This document shows, one piece after another, positions 46,310 to 56,481 of a stretch of DNA of 64,000 bases. The notes under the pieces were generated by a model. It worked only from the letters and a program-made list of their open reading frames with translations. It had not been told where the DNA came from and made no database searches. Each line of letters starts with the position of its first letter. The first letter of the stretch is position 1. Where the stretch lies: contig NZ_MDED01000020.1 of the NCBI RefSeq assembly GCF_002939885.1, positions 1-64,000 on the forward strand, read 5' to 3'. Position numbers and translations under genes: made by a program. The DNA is from Xanthomonas cucurbitae (GTDB lineage Bacteria > Pseudomonadota > Gammaproteobacteria > Xanthomonadales > Xanthomonadaceae).

Positions 46310-47260
46310 TCAGGTCTCGGTGGGACGGGTCTGGCGGAGGAAGTGGCCGGTGACCAGCCAGGCCCCCAGCCAACCCAGGACCAGGGTACCGACAAGCACC
46401 GTCACAGAATGCAGCAGATCCAGCCCGTGCAGCGTAAAGGAGCTGCCGTAGCTATCGGCCAACGTGGCCAGTGGCGCACGCAATGCCAGGCCCGATGCGG
46501 CGATCAAGGCGAGCGCGACCGCGCCAGCACCCAGGCCATACCACGCGCCCAGATACAGGAACGGGCGGCGGATGAAGCCGTCGCTGGCGCCGAGCAGCTG
46601 CAGCACGCCGATCTCTTCGCGCCGCGACTGGATGTCCAGCCGCACGGTGTTGCCAACCACCAGCACCGCGCCGATGCCGAGCAGCGCCGACAGCACCTGC
46701 ACCAGGCGCTCGCCGAAGTGCAGCCAGCCATCCAGCCGCTTGCGCCACAGCGCATCGTGCTGCACCTGGTCGGCCTGCGGCAGCGCCTGCAAGGCGCCGG
46801 CCAGTTGCGCATCGTCGGTGGCGTCGGCCGGGGTCACGACCAGCAGCGTGGGCAGCGGGTTGTCGCCCAGCACGTCGATCGCCTCGTCCAGCTTGGCGCT
46901 CTCGCGCAGCTCGGCCAGCCCCTGCGCCGGCGTGCGCACGGTGACCTGTGCCACGTCCGGGCGCGCACGCAGCTGGCCGGCCAGCGCCTGCGCCGCATCG
47001 GCAGCCACATCCACCTTCAGGAACAGATTGATCTCGCGCGACTGCTGCACGCTGCCGGCCAGCAGCTTGACGTTGTCCAGCGCGATCGACAGCCCCAGCG
47101 GCAGTGCCAACGCCAAGGCCATCACCACGATGGTCAGCAAGGTGGCCCATGGCTTGCGCATCGCGCGGCCCAGGCTGAAGGCGATGCTGTGCAGATGGTG
47201 GTCGACCCAAACGCCAACGCGCGAGGGTGCCACCGCTTCGGTATTGGCAAGCTTGCTCAT
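46310..47260 (-). CDS. ftsX: cell-division ABC transporter permease FtsX
   Basis: The protein has 316 residues. A cytoplasmic N-terminus is followed by helix 1 (about 40-62), a large periplasmic loop (about 65-185) that contacts and activates amidase regulators, and three C-terminal helices (about 190-215, 237-262 and 280-305). The HSIAFSLGRAMRKPWATLLT start and IQSRREEIGVLQLLGASDGFIRRPFLY motif are typical. With FtsE it couples ATP hydrolysis to septal peptidoglycan splitting. It overlaps ftsE by four bases, and the regulator gene starts just after it. Confidence 0.96.
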   Translation of the reverse strand: MSKLANTEAVAPSRVGVWVDHHLHSIAFSLGRAMRKPWATLLTIVVMALALALPLGLSIALDNVKLLAGSVQQSREINLFLKVDVAADAAQALAGQLRARPDVAQVTVRTPAQGLAELRESAKLDEAIDVLGDNPLPTLLVVTPADATDDAQLAGALQALPQADQVQHDALWRKRLDGWLHFGERLVQVLSALLGIGAVLVVGNTVRLDIQSRREEIGVLQLLGASDGFIRRPFLYLGAWYGLGAGAVALALIAASGLALRAPLATLADSYGSSFTLHGLDLLHSVTVLVGTLVLGWLGAWLVTGHFLRQTRPTET

Positions 47261-47943
47261 TCGGCCAGATCCTGCGGCGAGATGTCGTCGACCAGGCGAC
47301 CGTGGTCCAGGATCAGCACACGCTTGCGCATCTGCTTGAGCAGCGCCAGGTCGTGGCTGACCACCAGCACGCTGGTGCCGCGGGCAGGCAGTTCGGCGAA
47401 CAGCTGCATGATCTCCGCGGCCAGGGCCGGGTCGAGGTTGCCGGTGGGTTCGTCGGCCACCAGCAGGCGCGGCTCGCCGACGATGGCACGGGCGATGCCC
47501 ACGCGTTGCTGTTCGCCGGCGGAGAGTTGCGATGGCAAGGCTTTCTCACGATGGGCCAGGCCGATGCGTTCCAGCGCCGAGCGCACGCGCTTGCCGATCT
47601 CGGCGCGGCGGGTGCCACGCAGGATCAGCGGCAGCGCCACGTTCTCGGCAATGCTGCGGTCGTTGAGCAGACGGTGGTCCTGATACACCGCACCCACCTG
47701 CCGGCGATGCAGCGGAATCTGCCGGCCACGCACCTTGAGCAGGTTGCGCTCGCCCAGCAGCACCGTGCCGTGGCTGGGCCGCTCGCTGAGGTGGATCAAT
47801 TTGAGCAAGGTACTTTTGCCGGCGCCGGAGTGGCCGGTCACGAACAGCATCTCGCCATCGGCCACTTCGAAGCTGACCTCGGTCAGCGCCTGGTGGCCAC
47901 CGGCGTAGTGCTTGCTGACGTTGTCGAAACGCAGAACGGTCAT
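47257..47943 (-). CDS. ftsE: cell-division ABC transporter ATP-binding protein FtsE
   Basis: The protein has 228 residues. Walker A is GHSGAGKSTLLK (about 36-47). The ABC signature is LSAGEQQRVGIARA, Walker B LLVADEPTGNLD, and the H-loop VVSHD. FtsE drives FtsX at the septum. It starts the ftsE-ftsX-(double REC)-ung run of tightly packed genes; the first two overlap by ATGA. The 75 bases to rhlB show no gene. Confidence 0.96.
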   Translation of the reverse strand: MTVLRFDNVSKHYAGGHQALTEVSFEVADGEMLFVTGHSGAGKSTLLKLIHLSERPSHGTVLLGERNLLKVRGRQIPLHRRQVGAVYQDHRLLNDRSIAENVALPLILRGTRRAEIGKRVRSALERIGLAHREKALPSQLSAGEQQRVGIARAIVGEPRLLVADEPTGNLDPALAAEIMQLFAELPARGTSVLVVSHDLALLKQMRKRVLILDHGRLVDDISPQDLAE

Positions 47944-48018
47944 TCAGCGATTATGCCGGAGCGCCAGCGCTTGCGTCGCATCGCCGACCACCGGCGATGC
48001 GATTGCTTCGCCCGGACG

Positions 48019-49728
48019 TCAGTTGCCCGACACCAGCGAGCGCAGGCGGCGTCCGATCCGGCTCAGCAACGACGGGCTGCCGGCCGGCTTGGCTGCGGCA
48101 CGCACCGGCTTGGCGACCACCTGGGTGGGCTTGCGCGGCGCGGCGGGTGCCGGCACGGGCGTGGATGCCACGACCGGCTCGCCCCCTTCGACCGGCCGGC
48201 CGTTGCGACGACGACGGCGCTTGCGCGGCGCGCGCTCGGCGTCGCTGACGATCGTCGAGGGTGCCTGTTCGGCCGCTGCCGCTACCACGGGTGCGGCGGC
48301 GGGCGTTGCAGCCGCCTCGCCTTCCACCCGCGGCTTGCGGCGCGGACGCGGCTTGCCATCGGCACTGCCGCCTTCACGACGACCGCCACCACTGCGCGAA
48401 CCGCCACCGCCCGGACCGCTGCGACCGCCGCCACGGCGGGCTTCATCGGCCGCACGCTGTTCGCGTGCCTCGCGGAAGATGGTGCCCACGCTGTCGCCAG
48501 CGTCGGCGTCGGCGTCTTCGCCTTCCACCGGCGTGCGCGGCGCGCGCGGCAGCGGGGTCAGCAATTCGGAGGTCACCGGCTCGACCGGGATCTTCTGCTC
48601 GATGTAGGCCTCGATGTCCGGCAGGCTCATTGCGTAGCGCTCGCAGGCGAAGCTGATCGCATCGCCCTCCTCGCCCAGGCGCGCGGTGCGGCCGATGCGG
48701 TGCACGTAGTCTTCCGCATCGAACGGCAGGTCGTAGTTGTAGACGTACTTGACCCCGTCGATATGCAGGCCGCGCGCGGCCACGTCGGTGGCCACCAGGA
48801 TCTCCAGCTGGCCCTTCTGGAAGCGGTTGAGCAGCGACTCGCGCTTTTTCTGCGGCACGTCGCCCGACAGCACGCCCACCCGGTAGCCATGACGCTCCAG
48901 GGTGCGCGCCACCCGCTCCACGAACGCCTTGGTGTTGACGAACACCATGGTGCGCGCGCCTTCGCTGCGCGAGAGCAGGCCCAGCAGCAGCGTCTGCTTC
49001 TCTTCGTCGGAGGGGAAGTAAATGCGCTGGCGCACCCGTGCGGCGGTGATGGTCTCGGTCTCCACCACCAGCTTTTCCGGCTCGTTCATGTGCTCGTAGG
49101 CCAGCTCCAGCACGCGGTGGCTGAGGGTGGCCGAGAACAGCAGGGTCTGGCGGGTGCCGCGCTCGGGCATGCGCCGTAGCAGGAAGCGGATGTCCTTGAT
49201 GAAGCCCAGGTCGAACATGCGGTCGGCTTCGTCCAGCACGCAGATCTCGCAGGCGTGCAGCGAGACAACCTTGTGCTGCTTGACGTAGTCGATCAGCCGG
49301 CCCGGCGTGGCGATGATGACGTCCACGCCCTGTTGCAGCAGCTCGCGCTGCTTGTCGTAGTCCACCCCGCCGTAGACCAGCGCAAAGCGCAGCCCCAGCT
49401 CGGCGCCGAACTTGACCGCATCCTTGTGGATCTGGATGGCCAGCTCGCGGGTGGGCGCCAGGATCAGCGCGCGCGGGTCCTCCGGCTTGCGGTCGGCCAG
49501 CGCCGGGCGGCTCAGCAGGCGGTTCATCACCGCCACCAGGAACGCCAGCGTCTTGCCGGTGCCGGTCTGCGCCTGGCCGGCGACGTCACCGCCGGGCAGG
49601 GCCACCGGCAGGGTGAGCGCCTGGATCGGGGTACAGCGGGTGAACCCGGCGCTCTCCAGCCCGGCGACCAGCGCCGGATGCAGCTCGAACGAGGAAAAAG
49701 TCAAATCAGTCAGCGGTTTGTCGCTCAT
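48019..49728 (-). CDS. rhlB: ATP-dependent RNA helicase RhlB
   Basis: The protein has 569 residues. It has the Q motif [45 protein letters not shown], and the motif V/VI region [14 protein letters not shown]...[10 protein letters not shown]. The core (about 1-400) is followed by 170 residues of basic, Arg/Gly/Pro/Ala-rich disorder ([30 protein letters not shown]). E. coli RhlB has a much shorter tail. RhlB unwinds RNA for the degradosome, and the tail may bind RNA or RNase E. The start at 49728 ([13 protein letters not shown]) is divergent from trxA-rho, as in E. coli. Confidence 0.93.
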   Translation of the reverse strand: MSDKPLTDLTFSSFELHPALVAGLESAGFTRCTPIQALTLPVALPGGDVAGQAQTGTGKTLAFLVAVMNRLLSRPALADRKPEDPRALILAPTRELAIQIHKDAVKFGAELGLRFALVYGGVDYDKQRELLQQGVDVIIATPGRLIDYVKQHKVVSLHACEICVLDEADRMFDLGFIKDIRFLLRRMPERGTRQTLLFSATLSHRVLELAYEHMNEPEKLVVETETITAARVRQRIYFPSDEEKQTLLLGLLSRSEGARTMVFVNTKAFVERVARTLERHGYRVGVLSGDVPQKKRESLLNRFQKGQLEILVATDVAARGLHIDGVKYVYNYDLPFDAEDYVHRIGRTARLGEEGDAISFACERYAMSLPDIEAYIEQKIPVEPVTSELLTPLPRAPRTPVEGEDADADAGDSVGTIFREAREQRAADEARRGGGRSGPGGGGSRSGGGRREGGSADGKPRPRRKPRVEGEAAATPAAAPVVAAAAEQAPSTIVSDAERAPRKRRRRRNGRPVEGGEPVVASTPVPAPAAPRKPTQVVAKPVRAAAKPAGSPSLLSRIGRRLRSLVSGN

Positions 49729-49925
49729 TATTCCGTCTTCATAAGGCGCCCTGGGCAGCCCGGGCGCGGCTTGCATCAATGCCGACAGCGTCGCAAACTG
49801 CGGCTCTTGTGGCGGACAGCGCGGCTTCAGAAGTGACTCTTGATTCAGTCGCGCAATGCCCCAGTTTAACGCAATGTGGCGGCCTGCCCGATCGGGTGGG
49901 CCGTTTGGTTTCCAGGAGACCCAAC

Positions 49926-50267
49926 GTGAGCGACAAGGTTCAACATGTCGGCGATGCCGACTTCGAGACAGCGGTACTGCAATCGGGCGAACCGGTTCTG
50001 GTGGATTTCTGGGCCGAATGGTGCGGCCCGTGCAAGATGATTGCCCCGGTGCTGGACGATCTGGCCGACACCTACCAGGGCAGGCTCAAGGTTGCCAAGG
50101 TCAATGTAGACCAGAACCGCGCCCTGGCCATCAAATATCATGTGCGCTCCATTCCGATGCTGCTGCTGTTCAAGGATGGTCAGGTGCAGGCCACCCAGAT
50201 CGGGGCGGTCGGCAAGGGCCAGTTGACCCAGATGATCGACAAGACCCTCGGCGGTGCCGTCGCCTGA
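49926..50267 (+). CDS. trxA: thioredoxin 1
   Basis: The protein has 113 residues and a GTG start, with GGAG at 49914-49917. The redox motif WCGPC (about 33-37), [21 protein letters not shown] and the cis-proline in SIPMLLLF are all in place. It is a general cytoplasmic disulphide reductase. It is followed by rho in the same direction; rhlB is divergent. The arrangement is the same as in E. coli. Confidence 0.97.
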   Translation: MSDKVQHVGDADFETAVLQSGEPVLVDFWAEWCGPCKMIAPVLDDLADTYQGRLKVAKVNVDQNRALAIKYHVRSIPMLLLFKDGQVQATQIGAVGKGQLTQMIDKTLGGAVA

Positions 50268-50271
50268 GTGG

Positions 50272-50297
50272 CCGGGCGCCCGGCGTTGGGCGCCCGG
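50272..50297 (+). terminator. GC-rich hairpin after trxA
   Basis: CCGGGCGCCC (50272-50281) and GGGCGCCCGG (50288-50297) enclose GGCGTT. No T-run follows, so it may attenuate rather than fully terminate. The next 188 bases form the rho leader. Confidence 0.5.
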
Positions 50298-50485
50298 CGC
50301 GGTTCGCCGGCGGTTAAATCCGGCCTGAGCCAGTGCTTGCGCGGTTGCGCGCAGCGGTGATAGTGTCAGTGGGTCCGGCACACGTTCGTGCGCCGCCGCA
50401 CCCCTCTAGAAGCTCTTCTAGACTCCCATCTACCAATAGTTCGCCCCCTAGCTGGGCGCTCGCACCTTAGCGAGGAATCACGCAC

Positions 50486-52333
50486 TTGTCCGATCATCCT
50501 TCCTCCGATACCGGGAGCAGCGTCGACGCTCCCGTCGAGAAGCGCGTGCGCAAGCCGCGCGCGAGCAAGACCGCCGTCGCCCACGACGATGCCGGCACGC
50601 AGCAACCCAACCTGCCCTTGCCCGCCAGCCCCGCACCCGACGCGCCCCGCGCCCCGCAAGCACCGTCGCGCGCTGCCGAATCGGCGCAGACGTCCGGCGA
50701 TGGCGCAGCGACCAGCAGCAGTGCGCCCAGCACCCACCAGGGCGGCGAACAGGGCGAGCCCCGCGAGGGCGGCCAGTCGCAGCAGCAGCGCTTCAATCAG
50801 GCGCAGCAACAGCAGAACCAGAATCAGGCGCAAAGCCAGGGCCAGGGCCAGGGCCAGAACCAGGGCCAGAACCAGGGCCAGAACGGCGGCCAGCACCAGC
50901 AGGGCCAGGGCCAGAACCAGCAGGGCAATCGCCGCGACCGCTTCCGCAACCGCCGCGACCGCGGCCCGCGCGACCGTTTCGGCAATGACGGCGGTGGCAT
51001 GCCGTCCTCCGACGGCAGCAACGAGCCGTTCGTGGCGCGCCCGCACCCGGCCGTGCCCGAGGGCTTCCCGGTCTATTCGCTGAGCGACCTCAAGCGCATG
51101 CCGGCGCAGAAGCTGCTGGATATCGCCGACCAGCTCAACATCCAGGAAGGCGTGGCCCGCGCGCGCAAGCAGGACGTGATCTTCGCCCTGCTGAAAGTGC
51201 TGACCCGTCATGGCGAAGGCGTGGCCGCCGACGGTGTGCTGGAAATCCTGCCCGACGGCTTCGGCTTCCTGCGCGCTGCAGAAGCCAGCTACCTGGCCGG
51301 CCCGGACGATACCTATATCTCGCCCAGCCAGATCCGCCGTTTCAACCTGCGTACCGGCGATCACCTGTCCGGCCGCATCCGCTTCCCCAAGGACGGCGAG
51401 CGCTATTTCGCGCTGTCGATCGTGGACACCATCAACGGTGAGCCGCTGGAAGCCAGCAAGAACAAGGTGCTGTTCGAGAACCTGACCCCGCTGTTCCCGC
51501 GTCGCCGCTTCCGGCTGGAACGTGGCGATGGGTCCACCGAGGACATCACCGGCCGCATCCTGGATCTGATGGCGCCGCAGGGCAAGGGTCAGCGTGCGCT
51601 GATCGTCTCCCCGCCCAAGGCCGGCAAGACGATGATGATGCAGCAGGTGGCCACGGCCATCACCACCAATCATCCCGAAGTGCACATGATCGTGCTGCTC
51701 ATCGACGAGCGCCCGGAAGAAGTGACCGAAATGCAGCGCACCGTGCGCGGCGAGGTCATCTCCTCCACGTTCGACGAGCCGGCTGCGCGCCACGTGCAGG
51801 TGGCCGAGATGGTGATCGAGCGGGCCAAGCGCCTGGTCGAGCACAAGAAGGACGTGGTGATCCTGCTCGACTCCATCACCCGCCTGGCGCGCGCCTACAA
51901 CAACGTGGTGCCCAGTTCCGGCAAGGTGCTCACCGGTGGTGTGGACGCCAACGCCCTGCATCGCCCGAAGCGTTTCTTCGGTGCGGCGCGTAACGTGGAA
52001 GAAGGCGGCTCGCTGACCATCATCGCCACGGCGCTGGTGGAAACCGGCAGCAAGATGGACGAGGTGATCTACGAAGAGTTCAAGGGCACCGGCAACAGCG
52101 AAGTGCATCTGAACCGTCGCATCACCGAAAAGCGCGTGTATCCGGCGATCGACATCAACCGTTCGGGCACCCGCCGCGAAGATCTGTTGATCGAGCCGGA
52201 GCTGCTGCAGAAGATCTGGATCCTGCGCAAGCTGCTGCACCCGATGGACGAGATCGCCGCGATGGAATTCCTGCTGGACAAGATGAAGACCACCAAGTCC
52301 AACGACGAGTTCTTCAGTTCGATGAAGCGCTGA
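50486..52333 (+). CDS. rho: transcription termination factor Rho with Q/N/G-rich N-terminal extension
   Basis: The protein has 615 residues, nearly 200 longer than E. coli Rho. It appears to start at TTG (50486), nine bases after GAGGA; there is no nearby ATG in frame. Residues 1-95 are disordered and Ala/Pro/Ser-rich. Residues 97-148 are a Gln/Asn/Gly tract made from a CAGGGCCAGAAC-type DNA repeat. Residues 148-165 are RD/RG-rich. The conserved Rho then starts ([18 protein letters not shown]), with the cold-shock RNA-binding domain, P-loop [11 protein letters not shown] (about 376-386), Q-loop and R-loop parts ([17 protein letters not shown]), and ending [16 protein letters not shown]. Confidence 0.95.
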   Translation: MSDHPSSDTGSSVDAPVEKRVRKPRASKTAVAHDDAGTQQPNLPLPASPAPDAPRAPQAPSRAAESAQTSGDGAATSSSAPSTHQGGEQGEPREGGQSQQQRFNQAQQQQNQNQAQSQGQGQGQNQGQNQGQNGGQHQQGQGQNQQGNRRDRFRNRRDRGPRDRFGNDGGGMPSSDGSNEPFVARPHPAVPEGFPVYSLSDLKRMPAQKLLDIADQLNIQEGVARARKQDVIFALLKVLTRHGEGVAADGVLEILPDGFGFLRAAEASYLAGPDDTYISPSQIRRFNLRTGDHLSGRIRFPKDGERYFALSIVDTINGEPLEASKNKVLFENLTPLFPRRRFRLERGDGSTEDITGRILDLMAPQGKGQRALIVSPPKAGKTMMMQQVATAITTNHPEVHMIVLLIDERPEEVTEMQRTVRGEVISSTFDEPAARHVQVAEMVIERAKRLVEHKKDVVILLDSITRLARAYNNVVPSSGKVLTGGVDANALHRPKRFFGAARNVEEGGSLTIIATALVETGSKMDEVIYEEFKGTGNSEVHLNRRITEKRVYPAIDINRSGTRREDLLIEPELLQKIWILRKLLHPMDEIAAMEFLLDKMKTTKSNDEFFSSMKR

Positions 52334-52357
52334 TTCGGTTCTGCGTCATCGTTGCAG

Positions 52358-52384
52358 GAAAGCCCCGCATCGCGGGGCTTTCTT
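52358..52384 (+). terminator. Rho-independent terminator after rho
   Basis: GAAAGCCCCGC (52358-52368) and GCGGGGCTTTC (52372-52382) form a perfect 11-bp stem with an ATC loop, followed by TTAT. It lies between convergent rho and queF. Confidence 0.85.
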
Positions 52385-52401
52385 ATGTACGCAACTGCCG
52401 A

Positions 52402-53217
52402 TTACTGGCGCAGGTCGCGGAAGATCGATAGCGGCAAGGGCACGCCGGGCGAGCTGCGCAACGGATTGATATCCAATCCGCCGCGACGGGTGTAACGCGC
52501 CTCGACCACCAGCCATTCGGGCGCACACCGCTGCAGTAGGTCGTTGAAGATGCGCTCCACGCACTGCTCGTGGAATTCGGCGTGGTCGCGGAAACTGACC
52601 AGGTAGCGCAGCAAGCCCTCCCGGTCGATCGGCGCACCGCGATAACGCAGGCTCAGGCTGGCCCAATCCGGCTGGCCGGTGACCGGGCAGTTGGATTTGA
52701 GCAAGGCAGAGGTGAGCACTTCCTCCACCGCCGCCCCGGCGTGGGCATGCAGATACGCAGCATTGGGCGGGCCGTAATCGTCGATGCTGATATCCAGCGC
52801 ATCGATGGACTCGCCCTCGCCCACCGCGTCGATCGGCGGCAGGCCGAATTCCACCACCACATCGGCACCAGCCCGCGTGGACAGGTCGGTGGCGATGCGG
52901 GTCCGCACGGCTTCGGCGCTATTGAAGCGGGTGGCGTTGAGCGAATTCAGATACAACTTGAGCGACTTGGATTCGATCAGCGAAGGCGAGTCGCAGGGCA
53001 CATGCAAGGTCGCCGTGGCGACACAGGGCTTGCCGTGCGCATCGAGCCAGCTCAGCTCGTAGGCATGCCAACGGTCACGCCCGATGAAGGGCAGCGCGCC
53101 GGCCAGACCGATCGCCGCGCGCCCGGCCGCGCGCGGAATCGGAAACAGCAGCGACAGATCGTAGCCACTGGGATAAGCGACCTCACGACCAAGGGTGGAC
53201 TCTTCAGGGGTATTCAT
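52402..53217 (-). CDS. queF: NADPH-dependent 7-cyano-7-deazaguanine reductase QueF, type II
   Basis: The protein has 271 residues, the long two-domain form. QueF reduces preQ0 to preQ1 in queuosine synthesis. The NADPH/family motif [11 protein letters not shown] (82-92), nucleophile C177 in [12 protein letters not shown] and general acid D184 are present. Its ATG at 53217 lies 155 bases from the M20 gene on the same strand. No other queuosine genes are adjacent. Confidence 0.96.
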   Translation of the reverse strand: MNTPEESTLGREVAYPSGYDLSLLFPIPRAAGRAAIGLAGALPFIGRDRWHAYELSWLDAHGKPCVATATLHVPCDSPSLIESKSLKLYLNSLNATRFNSAEAVRTRIATDLSTRAGADVVVEFGLPPIDAVGEGESIDALDISIDDYGPPNAAYLHAHAGAAVEEVLTSALLKSNCPVTGQPDWASLSLRYRGAPIDREGLLRYLVSFRDHAEFHEQCVERIFNDLLQRCAPEWLVVEARYTRRGGLDINPLRSSPGVPLPLSIFRDLRQ

Positions 53218-53334
53218 CCGGCCATTTTAGGCCGTTCGTGCTGGCCGTGAGGTGTATGGCGAGGTCGGATAGACGGGACCGACGGACACCTCGCCACCTG
53301 GCTCATCACCTAGCCGCACATCTCAACCGAAAGC

Positions 53335-53370
53335 GGGAATCGTCCAGCCGCAGACGATTCCCGATTCCCG
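53335..53370. repeat. GGGAATC repeat forming a hairpin
   Basis: GGGAATCGTC (53335-53344) and GACGATTCCC (53353-53362) form a perfect 10-bp stem with an 8-base loop, followed by another GATTCCCGATT. It lies just after the stop of the M20 gene on the minus strand and may terminate its transcript. Confidence 0.65.
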
Positions 53371-53371
53371 A

Positions 53372-54679
53372 TTAACCCTGCTGCAGATAATCCAGCGACA
53401 CCTGCAACAACGCGCGCAAACCCACATCCAGCGAGGACTCGTCCAGCAGGAACTGCGGCGAGTGATTGCTGGGCGCGGTGGCCGGGTCGATGCCCTTGGC
53501 AGTGGAGCCGACGAAGAAGAACATCGACGGCACCTGCTGGGCGTAGAACGAGAAGTCTTCCGCGCCCATCTGCAACGGCGGCTCGTAGACATTGTCCGCG
53601 CCCACCACCGCCTGCAGGCTGGGCAGCATCCGGGCGGTCAATGCGGGGTCGTTCACGGTGGCCGGGTTGCCGGGCTGGTCCGGTACCTGTGCCTGCACCT
53701 TGGCGCCGTGCGCGGCGGCGGTGTGCTCGGCCACGTTCTTCAAGTCAGCGAAGATCTGCTGGCGCATGCCCTCATCGAAGGTGCGGATGGTGCCGACCAT
53801 GTCCACATCGTCGGGAATGATGTTGTAGCGGATGCCGCCCTTGATCGCACCGAAGCTGAGCACCGCCGGCTGCTTGGACAGGTTGGCGCGGCGGCTAATC
53901 ACCGTCTGCGCGGTGGAGATCATGTCGGCGCTGGCCACGATCGGGTCGATGCCGTTCCACGGGGCCGAGCCATGGGTCTGGCGGCCAATCATCTTGATCG
54001 CAAAGCGATCCGACGCGGCCATCAGCGGGCCGCTGCGCACCGCGATCTTGCCAGCCTGCACGCTGGAGAACACATGCAGGCCGAACACCGCCTGCGGCTT
54101 GAAGTCGGCGAACAGGCCTTCCTTCAACATCAGCGAGGCACCGCCCTCCTCGTTGCCCGGTGCGCCCTCTTCGGAGGGTTGAAAGATCAGCATCACTTCG
54201 CCGGGCAACTGGTCGCGCATGCCCACCAGCGCTTCGGCCACGCCGAGCAGGATGGCAGTGTGGGCGTCGTGGCCGCAGGCATGCATCACCCCGACCTGCT
54301 CGCCGCGGTACTCGGCGGTGGCCTTGGAGGCGAACGGCAGGCCGGTCTGTTCGGTCACCGGCAGTGCGTCCATGTCCGCGCGCAGGGCGATCTTCGGGCC
54401 AGGCTTGCCCCCCTTGATGATCGCCACCACGCCATGGTGCGCGATGCCGGTGCGCGGCTTGAGGCCCAGCTTGCGCAACTGCGCGGCCACGGTGGCGGCG
54501 GTGCGCTCTTCGCGGTTGGACAGTTCCGGATGCTGGTGGAAGTCGCGCCGCCACTGCACCACCTTGGGCTGCAGCGTGGCGGCGACGGTGGCCACCTCCG
54601 GGCGTGGCGCGGTCTGCGCAGGGGCAAGCAGGGGCAGGGCGAGCAACAGCACGCCGGACAACAGGCAGGAGTGGCGCAT
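53372..54679 (-). CDS. secreted M20-family amidohydrolase/peptidase
   Basis: The protein has 435 residues. A signal peptide (about 1-22, LLLALPLLAPAQT) precedes an M20D-type hydrolase. Metal ligands appear in RRDFHQHPELSN, HACGHDAHTAILLG (about 133), FQPSEEGAPGNEEGG and FGLHVFSS, with the late MGAEDFSFYAQQVP. Related enzymes hydrolyse N-acyl amino acids, hippurate or indole-acetyl amino acid conjugates, and the last is a plausible target in a plant-associated bacterium. A lid domain lies between about 200 and 315. It is a single gene. The 469 bases upstream contain only the operator-like dyad. Confidence 0.92.
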   Translation of the reverse strand: MRHSCLLSGVLLLALPLLAPAQTAPRPEVATVAATLQPKVVQWRRDFHQHPELSNREERTAATVAAQLRKLGLKPRTGIAHHGVVAIIKGGKPGPKIALRADMDALPVTEQTGLPFASKATAEYRGEQVGVMHACGHDAHTAILLGVAEALVGMRDQLPGEVMLIFQPSEEGAPGNEEGGASLMLKEGLFADFKPQAVFGLHVFSSVQAGKIAVRSGPLMAASDRFAIKMIGRQTHGSAPWNGIDPIVASADMISTAQTVISRRANLSKQPAVLSFGAIKGGIRYNIIPDDVDMVGTIRTFDEGMRQQIFADLKNVAEHTAAAHGAKVQAQVPDQPGNPATVNDPALTARMLPSLQAVVGADNVYEPPLQMGAEDFSFYAQQVPSMFFFVGSTAKGIDPATAPSNHSPQFLLDESSLDVGLRALLQVSLDYLQQG

Positions 54680-55047
54680 CGACGATCCTTAAATGAACTC
54701 CTTGCACTGTAGTGTACCTGGGCAACCAGGTCTCGCCATGCGACGCAGGCCACGTCCCGGGTAACCAGACCCAGGCTGGCCCACTTGGGCGCGACCGGGG
54801 CGGCGATGGCGCGCCGGCGTGTCGGGGCCGGCAGTTGCCGGGCACCTACGCGAAGTCGGCGCTGACCGGGACCCGACTGCCGAGCCGGTTCAATTGGCGG
54901 CAGTCGGCGGGCGCGTGGCCGCTGCTGCGCCCCCCCTCTGTGGGCGGGTAGTGGGTCCGGATTCAGCACGCTGGTCAACCGTTGCCACCGCCGCGCGTTC
55001 CCGCCCCGTCGCAGAAGTGAACGTTGTGGCGGTCTCGCAAGGCAAGC

Positions 55048-55063
55048 CGTTACTTCAGTAACG
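55048..55063. promoter_or_regulatory. 16-bp perfect dyad, candidate operator of the RND operon
   Basis: CGTTACTTCAGTAACG is a perfect inverted repeat of CGTTACT around TC, 85 bases before the first efflux gene. A possible -10 (TATGCT, 55086-55091) lies downstream, so a bound protein would block the promoter. The size and symmetry fit a TetR or MarR-type operator. No such regulator gene is present nearby. The rest of the 469-base gap (54680-55148) shows nothing else. Confidence 0.4.
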
Positions 55064-55148
55064 CTCAATCTCCCGGGCGCAACGATATGCTTCGCAACGC
55101 CGCCCCACGGTCGCTCCCAGCGCCCGGCCCGCCATCAGGAGTTGTCGC

Positions 55149-56387
55149 ATGTCGCGTTTTTGGAAGATCGCACTGTTGGTGCTCGCAGTGCTCGTGGTTG
55201 TGTTCGTCGCCGTGCGGATGGTGGGCGGAAATAGCCGGGGCAAGCCGGCAGGTGCAGCAGACGGCAATGGCAACGAAGACGCCGGCCCGGTTCCGGTGAC
55301 GGTGGTGGCCACGACCAGCCAGGATGTGCCTGTCTACGCCAGCGCGCTGGGCACGGTGACCGCGCTCAATACGGTCACGGTCAGCCCGCAGGTCGGTGGC
55401 CAACTGATGAGCCTGAACTTCAAGGAAGGCCAGGAAGTGAAGAAGGGCCAGGTGCTGGCGCAGATCGACCCGCGCACGCTGCAGGCCAGCTACGACCAGG
55501 CGCTGGCGGCCAAGCGCCAGAACCAGGCGCTGCTGGCGACGGCGCGGGTGAACTACCAGCGCTCCAACGACCCGGCCTACAAGCAATACGTTTCGCGCAC
55601 CGATCTGGACACCCAGCGCAACCAGGTGGCGCAGTACGAGGCCGCGGTGGCCGCCAACGATGCGCAGATGCGCTCGGCGCAGGTGCAGTTGCAGTTCACC
55701 CGCGTCACCGCGCCGATCGACGGCATCGCCGGCATCCGCGGCGTGGACGTGGGCAATATCGTCACTACCACCTCCACCATCGTGACGCTGACCCAGGTCC
55801 GCCCGATCTACGTGTCCTTCAACCTGCCCGAACGCGAGCTGCAGGCGGTGCGCAGCGGCCAGGCGGCGGCGCCGTTGGGCGTGGCGGCGCTGGACCGCGG
55901 CGATGCACATGTCATCAGCGGCGGCGGCAAGCTGGAGGTGATCGACAACCGCATCGCCGCCGACAGCGGCACCTTCGGCGCGCGTGCGATCTTCGACAAC
56001 ACCGACAACGCCTTGTGGCCGGGCCAGTTCGTCAACGTGCGGCTGCAGCTGCGCACCATCTCCAACGGTACCGTGGTGCCGACCCAGGCCGTGCAGCGCG
56101 GTCCGGACGGCGATTACGTCTACGTGGTGGGCAGCGACAGCACCGCGCAGATGCGCACCGTGGTGCAGGGTGTGGAACTGGACGACAGCCATGTGCAGGT
56201 CACCAAAGGCCTCAAGCCGGGCGAGCGCGTGGTCACCGAAGGCCAGTTCCGGCTCAAGCCGGGCAGCAAGGTCAGCGCGCTCAAGCCGGGCGAAACGCCG
56301 CCGGAGCCGACCGAGGCCGAACTCAAGGCCGCGCAGGACAAGCAGAAGGGCGGCGGCGGTGGCCGTCGTGGCGGCGGCCCGCGCTAA
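55149..56387 (+). CDS. mdtA: RND efflux periplasmic adaptor, MdtA-like
   Basis: The protein has 412 residues. An N-terminal membrane anchor (about 5-24) precedes a membrane-fusion protein of the AcrA/MdtA type: the lipoyl half QVGGQLMSLNFKEGQEVKKGQVLAQID (about 80-106), a helical hairpin (about 110-175), VTAPIDGIAGIRGVDVGNIV, and beta-barrel and membrane-proximal domains. A Lys/Gly/Arg tail (GGGGGRRGGGPR) ends it. It links the inner-membrane pump to an outer-membrane channel. There is no lipobox cysteine. The two pump genes follow on the same strand. Confidence 0.92.
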   Translation: MSRFWKIALLVLAVLVVVFVAVRMVGGNSRGKPAGAADGNGNEDAGPVPVTVVATTSQDVPVYASALGTVTALNTVTVSPQVGGQLMSLNFKEGQEVKKGQVLAQIDPRTLQASYDQALAAKRQNQALLATARVNYQRSNDPAYKQYVSRTDLDTQRNQVAQYEAAVAANDAQMRSAQVQLQFTRVTAPIDGIAGIRGVDVGNIVTTTSTIVTLTQVRPIYVSFNLPERELQAVRSGQAAAPLGVAALDRGDAHVISGGGKLEVIDNRIAADSGTFGARAIFDNTDNALWPGQFVNVRLQLRTISNGTVVPTQAVQRGPDGDYVYVVGSDSTAQMRTVVQGVELDDSHVQVTKGLKPGERVVTEGQFRLKPGSKVSALKPGETPPEPTEAELKAAQDKQKGGGGGRRGGGPR

Positions 56388-56481
56388 TGCCTGACCACTG
56401 GCGACGGGACGCCCCGTTGCCAGTGCGCGTCGGCGCCCTGCGCGCCGGCACCGATTGACGTCTTCAGCAAGGACTCCCCCC

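Noticed and set aside
50366-52240. 624-codon frame antisense to rho
   Set aside because: Hydrophobic Ala/Leu repeat is the antisense of the rho Gln/Asn/Gly tract; there is no ribosome site.
56455-56481. TTG start for the MdtB-like gene
   Set aside because: GTG at 56482 has AAGGA at the right distance and begins the conserved N-terminus; the TTG lacks a ribosome site.
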